Program-made: the position numbers and the translations under genes
Notes under the pieces: model-generated
What the model saw: the letters and a program-made list of their open reading frames with translations, nothing else
Told to the model about the DNA's origin: nothing
Database searches by the model: none
Shown: piece by piece, positions 1-6,344 of the stretch
How positions within the stretch are numbered: position 1 is the first letter of the stretch
Layout: each line of letters begins with the position of its first letter
Source: an uncultured Paracoccaceae bacterium
Lineage (GTDB): Bacteria; Pseudomonadota; Alphaproteobacteria; Rhodobacterales; Rhodobacteraceae
Assembly (NCBI GenBank): GCA_937952085.1
Contig: CALFYQ010000181.1
Coordinates: forward strand, 1-12,145
Direction: 5' to 3'
Length of the DNA stretch: 12,145 nucleotides

Positions 1-61
1 GGTAGTTCCCGTCCCGCTTCAACGCCTCAAGCTGCGAACGGAACAGCGCGTCGTAGGTCAT
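1..61 (-). CDS. hemA: 5-aminolevulinate synthase HemA, first 20 codons (3' part outside the window)
   Basis: The visible product, MTYDALFRSQLEALKRDGNY, resembles alphaproteobacterial ALA synthase N-termini, which start with M-[DTN]-Y and soon carry L..L...G.Y followed by R.F. ALA synthase condenses glycine and succinyl-CoA to 5-aminolevulinate, the entry to haem and bacteriochlorophyll. In several Rhodobacterales photosynthesis clusters hemA follows puhE directly, which supports the call. The pyridoxal-phosphate domain is not visible, so the assignment rests on 20 residues and context. The ATG overlaps the puhE stop by 1 nt (TGATG), and a GGAGG site precedes it. Confidence 0.75.
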   Translation of the reverse strand, partial: MTYDALFRSQLEALKRDGNY

Positions 62-870
62 CAGATCTTCCTCCGGGTCAATCCGTTGGTTTCGCGCGGC
101 TCTGGCGCAGGCAGCATCCAGCGCCAGAGCCGCTCGTCCGGCAGCGGCAGGACCATCAGCCAGTGCTCGAGAAGCGCGAGGCCGGTCAGCGTCGCGAGAA
201 TGGCGAAGCCGACCGTTTCGGCCGGCGTTCCGGCGCCGATGATCCGGTCGATCCAGTGGCCGGTCGCCAGCGAGAGCGCGGTGATCGAGAGCGGGAAGAG
301 CCAGTTCAGCCGGCGGATGCGGAAATGGCTCGGCAGGTGAAGAAGCGTGCGCGGCAGAAACTCCGAATGGATCCGCGGCACGCCGAAGAAAAGGTTCAGT
401 TTGGCGCTGACGCGGGCGACGAGGAGCACGCCGAAGGTGAGGAGCCCGAAACGGTTCGGCGCCCCCGACGCCGCAACCGCCATCGCCGCGAAAGTCGCCG
501 CCAGCAGCATCTCATGGTAGGCGATCGTGCCCCAGGCGCGGATGAAGCGCTCCCATTCGGCGGCGGCGGCGGGAAGCGGGCGGGTATTGGGGCCGGAAAT
601 CACGCCCGATAGTAAGGCGATCTCGATCCAGCCCCAGAGCAGGATCGCGGAAAGTGGGGCGATCGCCGCGCCGGCGAGGCCCGCATCGTTCAGCGTGACC
701 CAAAATCCCCAGGTTCCGAAGCCGAGAAGCGGCGCCGCGTAGATCACCGAGCGGAGATGGGCGCCGCCGCCGCGAAGGTCTGCGCGGCGGACGCGCCAGA
801 GGATCGCCCCGGTGGAGAACCACCAGGCGAACATCGTCCCGAGGACGGCGATCGCCAGCGGCGCGGTCAT
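61..870 (-). CDS. puhE: Photosynthetic complex assembly protein PuhE (DUF3623)
   Basis: PuhE (orf274 in R. capsulatus) is an integral membrane protein of the puh operon. There it was linked to modulation of bacteriochlorophyll synthesis and to photosystem assembly. Its biochemical role is unknown. This product has 269 residues with about seven hydrophobic helices (roughly 3-25, 42-61, 66-90, 114-135, 140-156, 188-204 and 217-241). Family-like blocks are FAWWFSTGAILWRVRR, then WIEIALLSGVISGPN, IAYHEMLLAA, and VSAKLNLFFGVPRIHSEFLP. The frame is open another 94 codons upstream, but that part overlaps acsF and is very Arg/Ser-rich. I therefore chose the ATG at 868-870, 7 nt after the acsF stop, with GGTGAG upstream. 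The TGA shares its A with the hemA ATG. Confidence 0.93.
   Translation of the reverse strand: MTAPLAIAVLGTMFAWWFSTGAILWRVRRADLRGGGAHLRSVIYAAPLLGFGTWGFWVTLNDAGLAGAAIAPLSAILLWGWIEIALLSGVISGPNTRPLPAAAAEWERFIRAWGTIAYHEMLLAATFAAMAVAASGAPNRFGLLTFGVLLVARVSAKLNLFFGVPRIHSEFLPRTLLHLPSHFRIRRLNWLFPLSITALSLATGHWIDRIIGAGTPAETVGFAILATLTGLALLEHWLMVLPLPDERLWRWMLPAPEPRETNGLTRRKI
67..74 (-). promoter_or_regulatory. Ribosome binding site of hemA inside the puhE 3' end
   Basis: The coding strand reads GGAGGAAG within the last codons of puhE. The GGAGG core is 8 nt before the ATG at 59-61. This strong site supports a real gene start at the window edge, even though only 20 codons are visible. Confidence 0.75.
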
Positions 871-877
871 CCCCGGC

Positions 878-1963
878 TCACCAGGCCGGCCGGAGCCGCG
901 GGTTCGCCGGCGGCTCGGTCCGGCGCGACGGCGTGAAGTAGAGCCGCGCGAAGGCGAGGCCGGCCCGCGCCCCTGCGACCGCTCGCCCGAGGCGCCCGGC
1001 GAGGCCGCCCCGCTCGGACGCCCGGTCCATCGCCTCGAAGGCCCGCTGAAGGCGGACGAGGCCGCGCCGCCATGACGGATGATCGATGTCGAGTTCGATC
1101 GGGAAGATCTGACGCGCCATGATAGAGGTCTTGCGGAACACCTCCTGATCATACCAGTCGATGTCGACGCCGAGCGCCTCGTGGAAGCGCCGGCGGGCGT
1201 GATCCCGCACCCACATCGTGCCGAAGACGGCGACGAGGAAGAACTTGATCCACCAGACGTTCCGGCCGGAGGTCAGCTTCGGGTCGCTCTTCATCAGGAG
1301 GGCGAAGGCCTCGCCGTGACTGTGCTCGTCGTTGCACCAGTTCTCGAACCATTTGAAGATCGGATGGAACCGATGTTCAGGGTGTTCTTCAAGGTGGCGG
1401 AAAATGGTGATGTAGCGGGCGTAGCCGATCTTCTCGGAGAGATAGGTGGCGTAGTAGATGAACTTCGGCTTGAAGTAGGTGTATTTTTTGGTCTTGGTCA
1501 GAAAGCCGAGGTTGACGCCGATCCCCGCCTCGCGGAGCGCGTCGTTGATGAAGCCGGCATGGCGGGCCTCGTCGCGGGACATGTAGCTGAAGAGCTCGCA
1601 GATGTCCTTGTTGTTCCCGCGCCGCTTCATCTCCTTGTAGAGGACACAGCCGGAGAATTCGGCGGTGAGGGAGGAGACGAGGAAGTCGATCGCCTCGGCC
1701 CTCAGCTCGGGCTCCATCGCGTCCCAGTCCACCTCGTCCCATTCCTCGGTCTTGCGGAAATGGTTGCGGTTCGGGTCGGCGCGCATCTGGGCGAGCAGAT
1801 CGTCCCACGCCTCCCGCACCGGAGTGACGTCGATGGCGTCCATCTCGTCGAAATCGGTGGTGTAGAACCGCGGGTTCAGGAGCGTCGTCTTGTGCGCCAT
1901 CTTCGTGGTCTCGTTGGCGCCGGCGAGGATCGGGTCGGCCTCGACCGAAGTTTGCACGTTCAT
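878..1963 (-). CDS. acsF: Mg-protoporphyrin IX monomethyl ester oxidative cyclase, AcsF
   Basis: AcsF is the diiron catalytic subunit of the oxygen-dependent cyclase. It closes isocyclic ring E, turning Mg-protoporphyrin IX monomethyl ester into divinyl protochlorophyllide. The 361-residue product has the family blocks LNPRFYTTDFDEMDAIDV (29-46), FRKTEEWDEVDWD, and LTAEFSGCVLYKEMKRR. Likely metal ligands are Glu102 (TAEFSG), Glu132 and His135 (DEARHAGF), Glu213 and His216 (NDEHSHGE), plus a Glu in the EEHPEH/EKIGYAR region. KPKFIYYATYLSEKIGYARY is also typical. The ATG (1961-1963) overlaps the bciE stop, with GAGGAG about 8 nt upstream. A later Met at residue 22 is less likely to be the start. 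The C-terminal 60 residues are Arg/Ala-rich and poorly conserved. PuhE begins 7 nt after the stop. Confidence 0.96.
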   Translation of the reverse strand: MNVQTSVEADPILAGANETTKMAHKTTLLNPRFYTTDFDEMDAIDVTPVREAWDDLLAQMRADPNRNHFRKTEEWDEVDWDAMEPELRAEAIDFLVSSLTAEFSGCVLYKEMKRRGNNKDICELFSYMSRDEARHAGFINDALREAGIGVNLGFLTKTKKYTYFKPKFIYYATYLSEKIGYARYITIFRHLEEHPEHRFHPIFKWFENWCNDEHSHGEAFALLMKSDPKLTSGRNVWWIKFFLVAVFGTMWVRDHARRRFHEALGVDIDWYDQEVFRKTSIMARQIFPIELDIDHPSWRRGLVRLQRAFEAMDRASERGGLAGRLGRAVAGARAGLAFARLYFTPSRRTEPPANPRLRPAW

Positions 1964-2256
1964 AGCGTCAGCTCCTCGGAGAAGGAGAACTCGCAGAGCT
2001 CCATGAATTCGAGATCGCCGGTCGCCCGCGTCCAGGCGCGCTCCAGCGGCGTGGCGCGGACGATGGTGGCGAAGCGGGCCTCGCGCACCACCTCGCCATA
2101 GGCGGCGACGACCGGGGCGCCGTGGACGGTGACGCTGTCTCCCGGGTGGACCACCGCCCCGTTGTCGAAGCGCACATGCGCGTGGAGGCTCTCGAACCGG
2201 TGCGAAACCTCGACGGTGCAAGGCGCCGTTTCGCTTCTTCGCGTCAGCAGACCCAT
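1960..2256 (-). CDS. bciE: BciE, accessory protein of the oxygen-dependent cyclase (98 aa, probable)
   Basis: This small soluble protein sits immediately upstream of acsF, a position labelled 'hyp' in many published cluster maps. Alphaproteobacterial AcsF cyclases were reported to need an additional small protein, BciE, encoded by a gene conserved in these organisms. I assign BciE from position and size rather than from an alignment. Visible features are a beta-rich N-terminal part (CTVEVSHRFESLHAHVRFDNG, with VVHPGDSVTVHG after it) and a polar, charged C-terminus, ERAWTRATGDLEFMELCEFS. No membrane segment, cofactor motif or signal peptide is present. The start at 2254-2256 has a very strong ribosome site. 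Its TGA overlaps the acsF ATG (ATGA), a strong hint that the two are made together. The alternative is an uncharacterised 'PuhD-like' assembly protein. Confidence 0.8.
   Translation of the reverse strand: MGLLTRRSETAPCTVEVSHRFESLHAHVRFDNGAVVHPGDSVTVHGAPVVAAYGEVVREARFATIVRATPLERAWTRATGDLEFMELCEFSFSEELTL
1971..1977 (-). promoter_or_regulatory. Ribosome binding site of acsF inside the bciE 3' end
   Basis: The coding strand reads GAGGAGC, encoding the EEL of the BciE C-terminus (SEELTL). It lies 7 nt before the acsF ATG. It therefore serves both as bciE coding sequence and as the acsF initiation signal. Confidence 0.65.
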
Positions 2257-2260
2257 GATC

Positions 2261-2270
2261 CTTCCTCCCC
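2261..2270 (-). promoter_or_regulatory. Strong ribosome binding site of bciE
   Basis: The coding strand reads GGGGAGGAAG, with the GGAGG core 7 nt before the ATG at 2254-2256. It is among the strongest sites in the window and sits in a 19-nt gap after puhC. It confirms that this small frame is a real gene. Confidence 0.75.
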
Positions 2271-2275
2271 TTTTG

Positions 2276-2752
2276 TCACCGCGTCGGGGCGGCGAGCAGC
2301 CGCTCGAAGGCGGCGTAGTTGTCGGCGCCGAAGCCGATCAGTTCGGCGCGCCAGCCGGTCGTCTCGTCGATGAGCGCGAGACGGCCGTCGACGTATTTCA
2401 CCAGGCGAACCGGGGCGTGCCGCGGCGCGCCGCGCTTTTGCCGCTCATAGGCGACGACGCGCTCGACGCCGGCGATGAAGCCGCCCTCCTGCGGGCCGAG
2501 CGCGGCGATGAGCTGTCCATCGGGCTGAAGCGCCATTGCCGAGCCGTTCATCTCTCCGGAAAGAACGATGTCGCGCTCGGCGAGGATCGGTGCATCGACG
2601 GGCGGGGTCGCCTCGAGCGGCCGGTCGGTCAGCCGCGCATAGGCGGCGATGGCGAGGCTGCAGAGAACCAGGATCAGCATGCCGCGGAGAAGCGCGGTCG
2701 GAATCTTTTCCCGCTCTGGATGCTGGGAATGCGTCGCTGGCGCGCTGTTCAT
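2276..2752 (-). CDS. puhC: Photosynthetic complex assembly protein PuhC
   Basis: PuhC (orf162b in R. capsulatus, 162 residues) is a membrane-anchored protein required for normal RC-LH1 core organisation and photosynthetic growth. This product has 158 residues. A short hydrophilic N-terminus rich in His, Glu and Arg is followed by one transmembrane helix (about residues 18-39, LLRGMLILVLCSLAIAAYA). A soluble domain, predicted periplasmic, follows with the typical DIVLSGEMNGSAMAL, then PDGQLIAAL, GFIAGVERV and HAPVRLVKYVDGRLALID near the end. The ATG at 2750-2752 is 9 nt after the puhB TAG. Its upstream sequence has only a GGGG stretch, a weaker ribosome site than those of its neighbours. The stop is 19 nt before bciE. 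Confidence 0.93.
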   Translation of the reverse strand: MNSAPATHSQHPEREKIPTALLRGMLILVLCSLAIAAYARLTDRPLEATPPVDAPILAERDIVLSGEMNGSAMALQPDGQLIAALGPQEGGFIAGVERVVAYERQKRGAPRHAPVRLVKYVDGRLALIDETTGWRAELIGFGADNYAAFERLLAAPTR

Positions 2753-2761
2753 CGGAGCCCC

Positions 2762-3403
2762 CTATTCCGCCGCGATGGCCGCCGCGGCCGCAGCGCGCGG
2801 ACGGCGCGCGACGACCGGGGCCGCGACCTCTCGCGACGCGGCCTCGCCGAGGATGCGTGCGACCTTCGCGGCGTCAGGGACGCAGCGGAGCGCCGGCGCG
2901 GTCGGCGAAAACCGCCAGGGCCGGACATGCGGCCAGAGCACGAGGTAGGAGAGCCGCGCGCCGCCATCGAGCGAGAACGCGATGGAGCCGGTCCCGTCCC
3001 GCCGCTCGGAAAGCGCCGCCGTCTCGATCTGGCGGAAGGGCAGGTTGAACGTCACCGGCAGCGCCGCGCCCACCCGCATCACCACCCGGCGCGTGGTGAT
3101 CGTGTAGGTCGTCGCGCGGGCCTGGGCGAAGGCGAAGAGGCAAAGAAGGCCCACCGCTGCAGCCCCGGCGGCGAGCATCCAGGCGCCCGCCGCCAGCGCC
3201 TCGCCGAGCGGCCGCGTGTCGGAGAGCGCGCCGAACCGCCAGGCGGCGAGGGCGACGAAATAGGCGCCGACCCAGCGCGCCGCGAGGGCGTCGCGGGCCA
3301 GCGCCCAGGCGTCGGGCCGGCCGGACCAGAGCGCGGTTTCGCCGGCAGGGAGCGGCCCCGGAAGGCCGACGACGGGCCGGATTTCAGGATCGTGCGCGGT
3401 CAT
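2762..3403 (-). CDS. puhB: Photosynthetic complex assembly protein PuhB
   Basis: In R. capsulatus PuhB (214 residues, orf214) is a membrane protein that helps reaction-centre assembly. This 213-residue product has the same size and place. The N-terminus is polar, with LPAGETALWSGRPD at residues 18-31. Two hydrophobic helices follow (about 43-59 and 71-94). A bacterial PH-like domain then begins with ATTYTITTRRVVMRVG (97-112) and includes LPFRQIETAALSERRDGTGS. The last 17 residues form an Arg/Ala-rich tail with a run of six alanines, probably disordered. The start ATG (3401-3403) has GGGGAGG 7 nt upstream. Its stop is 9 nt before puhC. It is assigned from length, position and domain layout. 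No catalytic function is implied. Confidence 0.92.
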   Translation of the reverse strand: MTAHDPEIRPVVGLPGPLPAGETALWSGRPDAWALARDALAARWVGAYFVALAAWRFGALSDTRPLGEALAAGAWMLAAGAAAVGLLCLFAFAQARATTYTITTRRVVMRVGAALPVTFNLPFRQIETAALSERRDGTGSIAFSLDGGARLSYLVLWPHVRPWRFSPTAPALRCVPDAAKVARILGEAASREVAAPVVARRPRAAAAAAIAAE

Positions 3404-3410
3404 CGTCGCC

Positions 3411-3417
3411 CCTCCCC
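3411..3417 (-). promoter_or_regulatory. Ribosome binding site of puhB
   Basis: The coding strand reads GGGGAGG, 7 nt before the puhB ATG at 3401-3403, within the 18-nt gap after puhA. Confidence 0.7.
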
Positions 3418-3421
3418 GCCC

Positions 3422-4189
3422 TCAGAACTTCGGCCCGAGGCGCTCGGGGGCGGCGTAGAGCTTTCCGCCCGCGTAGTAGGCGCAGATCTTCTCCTCCTCG
3501 AGCATCGTCACCTGGTCGGGCGCGGCCGTGGCCGGCACGCCAGCGAAGTGGCGGCCAAAGAGCGAATGCACAGCCACCCGGTCCGACTTGATCCGCGTCA
3601 ACTGGATCGGCGCGAGGCGGGCGCCGCCGCCGGCCTCGGGCGCAAGCTCGATCCCGAGATAGCGGACGAGCTGCTCCGGCGCGTCGACCCAGAGTTCCGT
3701 CACGCGCCCAACGATGGCGCCGTCGGCGGCGACGACCGGGAGCCCGCGCGGATCGACGCCCGCCGAGATGTGGAAGTCGGGCAGCATCGCCATCGGGCGG
3801 ATTTTTGGCCGGCCGTGGCCGTCAAGCTCCGGCGCATCGCGGCGCGGCGCCCAGGAGGCGGGGCCGACGCCGTCGACCATCGGATCCCCTGTCGGCTCGA
3901 AGGGCGAGCCGGCGGCAGGTGAAGTCTGCCGCAGCGCGGCGCTCCGCGCCTCGGGCGCCATGTCGGGGACCGTCACCTCGCCGCGGCCATGCGGCAGGCG
4001 GAAGGTCTTCGGCTTCGGCAGGGGGAACGGGCCCTGGTTCGGCGCCGGCCCTCCGCCATCCCGCTCCAGCGGGTAGCCTTCGCGCATATTCTCCGTCTGC
4101 AGATAGTAGATCAGCATCGCGAAGAAAAGCCAGAACAGGTAGAGCGCGACCGAGGCCAGATCTACGGTTCCGATGATGGGTTCCAGCAC
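3422..4189 (-). CDS. puhA: Photosynthetic reaction centre H subunit, PuhA
   Basis: PuhA caps the cytoplasmic face of the L/M reaction centre, stabilises it, and contributes residues to the proton path to quinone QB. The 255-residue product fits the family (260 in R. sphaeroides). It has a single N-terminal transmembrane helix (about residues 11-30) followed directly by the hallmark YYLQTENMREGYPLE. A proline-rich linker and a PRC-barrel cytoplasmic domain follow, with PMVDGVGPASWAPRRDAPEL, then GLPVVAADG and LEEEKICAYYAGGKLYAAP. The proton-pathway Glu173 equivalent is Glu172, in DAPEQLVRYLG. The metal/proton-entry triplet is Asp123, His125 and Arg127; the last is His128 in R. sphaeroides. It starts with GTG, has a strong ribosome site, and is 18 nt before puhB. 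Confidence 0.97.
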   Translation of the reverse strand: MLEPIIGTVDLASVALYLFWLFFAMLIYYLQTENMREGYPLERDGGGPAPNQGPFPLPKPKTFRLPHGRGEVTVPDMAPEARSAALRQTSPAAGSPFEPTGDPMVDGVGPASWAPRRDAPELDGHGRPKIRPMAMLPDFHISAGVDPRGLPVVAADGAIVGRVTELWVDAPEQLVRYLGIELAPEAGGGARLAPIQLTRIKSDRVAVHSLFGRHFAGVPATAAPDQVTMLEEEKICAYYAGGKLYAAPERLGPKF

Positions 4190-4196
4190 GTTCTGT

Positions 4197-4204
4197 TCCT
4201 CCCT
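4197..4204 (-). promoter_or_regulatory. Ribosome binding site supporting the GTG start of puhA
   Basis: The coding strand reads AGGGAGGA, 7 nt before a GTG at 4187-4189. There is no ATG at the position where PuhA proteins begin. The next methionine in frame is inside the transmembrane helix (residue 25). The site and the family alignment together fix GTG as the start. It lies in the 23-nt gap between lhaA and puhA. Confidence 0.8.
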
Positions 4205-4212
4205 TTAGCGGC

Positions 4213-5658
4213 TCAGACGGGAAACTCTGCGAGCCCGATCCCGCCTTTGCTCCTGTGATGACCGGCCTGCGCCCCGCCCGCCGTGAGCCGCGCCAGCGGC
4301 CCGAGCGCGACGAGGGTGACGAAGAGCAGCCCGATCTCGAGGTGATAGACGAAGGCGTAGCCGGCGGTCGGGCTCTCCAGCGCCGGGCCGAGCCGGCCGG
4401 TGATCGCCAGATCGCCCACGATGTCCCGCAGGCCGCCGCCGATGGCGACCGAAAGCCCCGCCGCCGTCGCCTGCGCCGCGCCCCAGGCGCCGAGCGCGAG
4501 GCCGCGGCCCGCCGCGCCTTCGACGGGCATGGTCATGGCGATGGTGAGCGTGGCGACGGCGAAGAGCCCGCCGCCGAAGCCGATGCCGAAGGCGCCGGCG
4601 AAAAAGAGCGGCGGCGAGGCCATCGGCGCCGAGAAGATCACCGCGGAGAAGGCGGCGAGCCCCGCCGTCGCGCCCCGCGCCGCCATCGCCGGCGCCCGCA
4701 GCCCCTGCGCGAGCCAGCGAGCCGCGAGGCCGAAGCCGAAGAGTGCGCCGGCGGCCCACATCGCCGTCAGGAGTGTCGTCGAGGAGACGGAAAGGCCGAG
4801 AATCTCGCCCCCATAGGGTTCGAGCAGCACGTCCTGCATGTTGAAGGCCATGGTGCCGACGAAGACGACCGCGAGAAGCCGCCCGGCCGGCCCGCCCGCG
4901 GCGAGATCGGCCCAGGCGTCTCGGAAGCGCGGCCGCGGCGCCTCGCGCGCCTCGCGGCTCATCGGGCGCGGACGCTCCTGCTTCCAGAGCGCGACGAGAT
5001 TGAGGAGGAGTCCGAAAAGCGCCGCGCCCTGAACGACCTGGATCAACCGGAGCGCCGAGAAATCGGCCAGCAGCGATCCGACGATCACGGCCGAGACGCC
5101 CATGCCGACGAGGAGCATGACGTAGAGAAGCGCGACGACGCGCGGCCGCGTCTCCTCCGTCGCCCGATCCGCGGCGAGGGCGAGGCCGGCGGTCTGGGTC
5201 ATGTGGACGCCGAGGCCGGTCATCAGGAAGGCGAGGGCGGCGAGCGCCTCGCCGGCCCAGGGCGGCCCGAGCGTCTGGTCGCCGGAGAGGACGAAGAGCG
5301 AGAACGGCATGATGGCGAGCCCGCCGAACTGCCAGAGCGAGCCGAACCAGAGATAGGGCACCCGCCGCCAGCCGATCGCGCTCCGGTGCGTGTCCGACCG
5401 ATAGCCGAGGAGCGTGCGGAAGGGCGCGGAAAGGACCGGCAGCGCGATCATCGCGGCGACGACCGACGCGGCCACGCCCAGCTCGACGATCATCACGCGG
5501 TTCAGCGTGCCGAGCAGCATGACCATCGCCATGCCGACGCTGACCTGGAAGAGCGAAAGGCGCAGCAACTGCCCGAGCGGCAGCCCTTCCGACGCGGCGT
5601 CGGCGAAGGGTAGCGCCTTGAGGGCGAGCCGCTTCAGGCCTTGCGCGCCAAGGATCAT
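4213..5658 (-). CDS. lhaA: Light-harvesting 1 complex assembly protein LhaA (PucC/BCD family, MFS fold)
   Basis: LhaA (F1696 in R. capsulatus) is an inner-membrane protein needed for efficient assembly of the LH1 antenna. It is thought to deliver bacteriochlorophyll or stabilise nascent LH1. The 481 residues are rich in hydrophobic helices, about twelve, as expected for the PucC branch of the major facilitator superfamily. Family blocks include QVSVGMAMVMLLGTLNRVMI (residues 38-57), then LSAPFRTLLGYRSDTHRS and IGWRRVPYLWFGSLWQFGG at the first cytoplasmic loop. MQDVLLEPYGGEILGLSVSS (274-293) opens the second half. The ATG (5656-5658) overlaps the bchM stop by 4 nt and has a GGAG 8 nt upstream. 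A short polar tail with AGHHRSKGG ends the protein. In Rhodobacter this gene also carries promoter sequence for puhA. I could not identify a promoter here. Confidence 0.94.
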   Translation of the reverse strand: MILGAQGLKRLALKALPFADAASEGLPLGQLLRLSLFQVSVGMAMVMLLGTLNRVMIVELGVAASVVAAMIALPVLSAPFRTLLGYRSDTHRSAIGWRRVPYLWFGSLWQFGGLAIMPFSLFVLSGDQTLGPPWAGEALAALAFLMTGLGVHMTQTAGLALAADRATEETRPRVVALLYVMLLVGMGVSAVIVGSLLADFSALRLIQVVQGAALFGLLLNLVALWKQERPRPMSREAREAPRPRFRDAWADLAAGGPAGRLLAVVFVGTMAFNMQDVLLEPYGGEILGLSVSSTTLLTAMWAAGALFGFGLAARWLAQGLRAPAMAARGATAGLAAFSAVIFSAPMASPPLFFAGAFGIGFGGGLFAVATLTIAMTMPVEGAAGRGLALGAWGAAQATAAGLSVAIGGGLRDIVGDLAITGRLGPALESPTAGYAFVYHLEIGLLFVTLVALGPLARLTAGGAQAGHHRSKGGIGLAEFPV

Positions 5659-6344
5659 CGCGCCAGCTCCATCGCCTGCGAGATATAGAAGCCCCGGCCG
5701 ACCCGGCGCCGGCGGTTGAGCGCGAAGCCTTCGAGCGCCGGCGCGCGCCGCACGAGCCGGGCGAGCGCGGCCTCGGAGACCGGCGCGATCCGCGGCGAGC
5801 GGTCGCCGCGCGGGAAGACCTGGCCGGCGAGCCAGAAGGCGCGGAGGAGCGGGGTGGAGGGCGCGACGGTGAAGACGAGAGAGCGCGAGGTGCGCCCGGC
5901 GAGCCGGCCGAGCGCGGCGACGGCGTCTGCCGCCCGGTAGTGGATCAGGCTGTCCATCGCGACCACGTGGTCGAACCGGCCGAGCGCCTCGTCGAGCATG
6001 TCGCCGACCAGAAACTCGATCCGCCGGCCGATCTGCGGCGGGATGCGCCGCCGCGCGACGTCGAGGAGGGAGGCGGAAAGGTCCACCGCCACCACTTCAG
6101 CGCCGCGCCGCGCGAGCGCCTCGGCCATCTGCCCGGCTCCGGCCCCCGCGTCGAGCACGCGCGCGCCGGTCAGATCTTCCGGCAGCCGGGCGAGGAGGGC
6201 GGCGCGCATCTCGTCCCGTCCCTCGCGGACGGTGCGGCGGACGCGGGAGACCGGCGCGTCGGAGGTCAGCGCCTCCCAGGTCCGGGCCGCGGTGCGGTCG
6301 AAATAGGTTTCCAGCCGGCCGCGGGTTTCGAGATAGGTGTCCAT
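5655..6344 (-). CDS. bchM: Magnesium-protoporphyrin IX O-methyltransferase, BchM
   Basis: BchM transfers a methyl group from S-adenosylmethionine to the ring-C propionate of Mg-protoporphyrin IX. The ester product is the substrate of the ring-E cyclase (AcsF here). The 229-residue product is the usual size for BchM. It has a class I methyltransferase fold: motif I VLDAGAGAGQMAEALARRG at residues 63-81, the acidic strand end VVAVDLS at 84-90, and VAMDSLIHY at 128-136. The family C-terminal features FPRGDRSPRI (177-186) and GRGFYISQAMEL follow. The ATG (6342-6344) shares its A with the bchL stop in a TGATG arrangement. The only upstream purine stretch is a weak TGGGG, so reinitiation by ribosomes finishing bchL is likely (inference). 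Its TGA overlaps the lhaA ATG as ATGA. Confidence 0.95.
   Translation of the reverse strand: MDTYLETRGRLETYFDRTAARTWEALTSDAPVSRVRRTVREGRDEMRAALLARLPEDLTGARVLDAGAGAGQMAEALARRGAEVVAVDLSASLLDVARRRIPPQIGRRIEFLVGDMLDEALGRFDHVVAMDSLIHYRAADAVAALGRLAGRTSRSLVFTVAPSTPLLRAFWLAGQVFPRGDRSPRIAPVSEAALARLVRRAPALEGFALNRRRRVGRGFYISQAMELAR

Noticed and set aside
1481..1490. Six-T run on the plus strand (six A in the acsF message), possible terminator or slippery site
   Set aside because: It encodes two Lys codons in the conserved KTKKYTYFK segment of AcsF, no GC hairpin precedes it on the plus strand, and the acsF frame is intact on both sides.
878..2221. Longer acsF frame starting at 2221
   Set aside because: The 86 extra codons overlap bciE in another frame and read as Arg/Gly-rich noise. 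The ATG at 1961-1963 with GAGGAG upstream matches the family start.
3588..3601. TTGATCCGCGTCAA, a near match to the FNR-type palindrome TTGAT-N4-ATCAA
   Set aside because: It is inside puhA coding sequence, about 185 bp before puhB, with one mismatch. One such match somewhere in 12 kb is not surprising by chance, and there is no promoter context. A matrix scan plus binding data would be needed to revive it.
2129..3922. A 597-codon plus-strand open frame opposite bciE, puhC, puhB and part of puhA
   Set aside because: It crosses four real genes on the other strand, has very biased composition (Arg, Gly, Ala, Glu), has no domain signature, and has no convincing ribosome site. It is a shadow.
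4255..5613. A 452-codon plus-strand open frame opposite lhaA
   Set aside because: It is almost entirely charged residues (Arg/Glu/Asp/His), which is what the complement of hydrophobic membrane-helix codons gives. It has no independent support.
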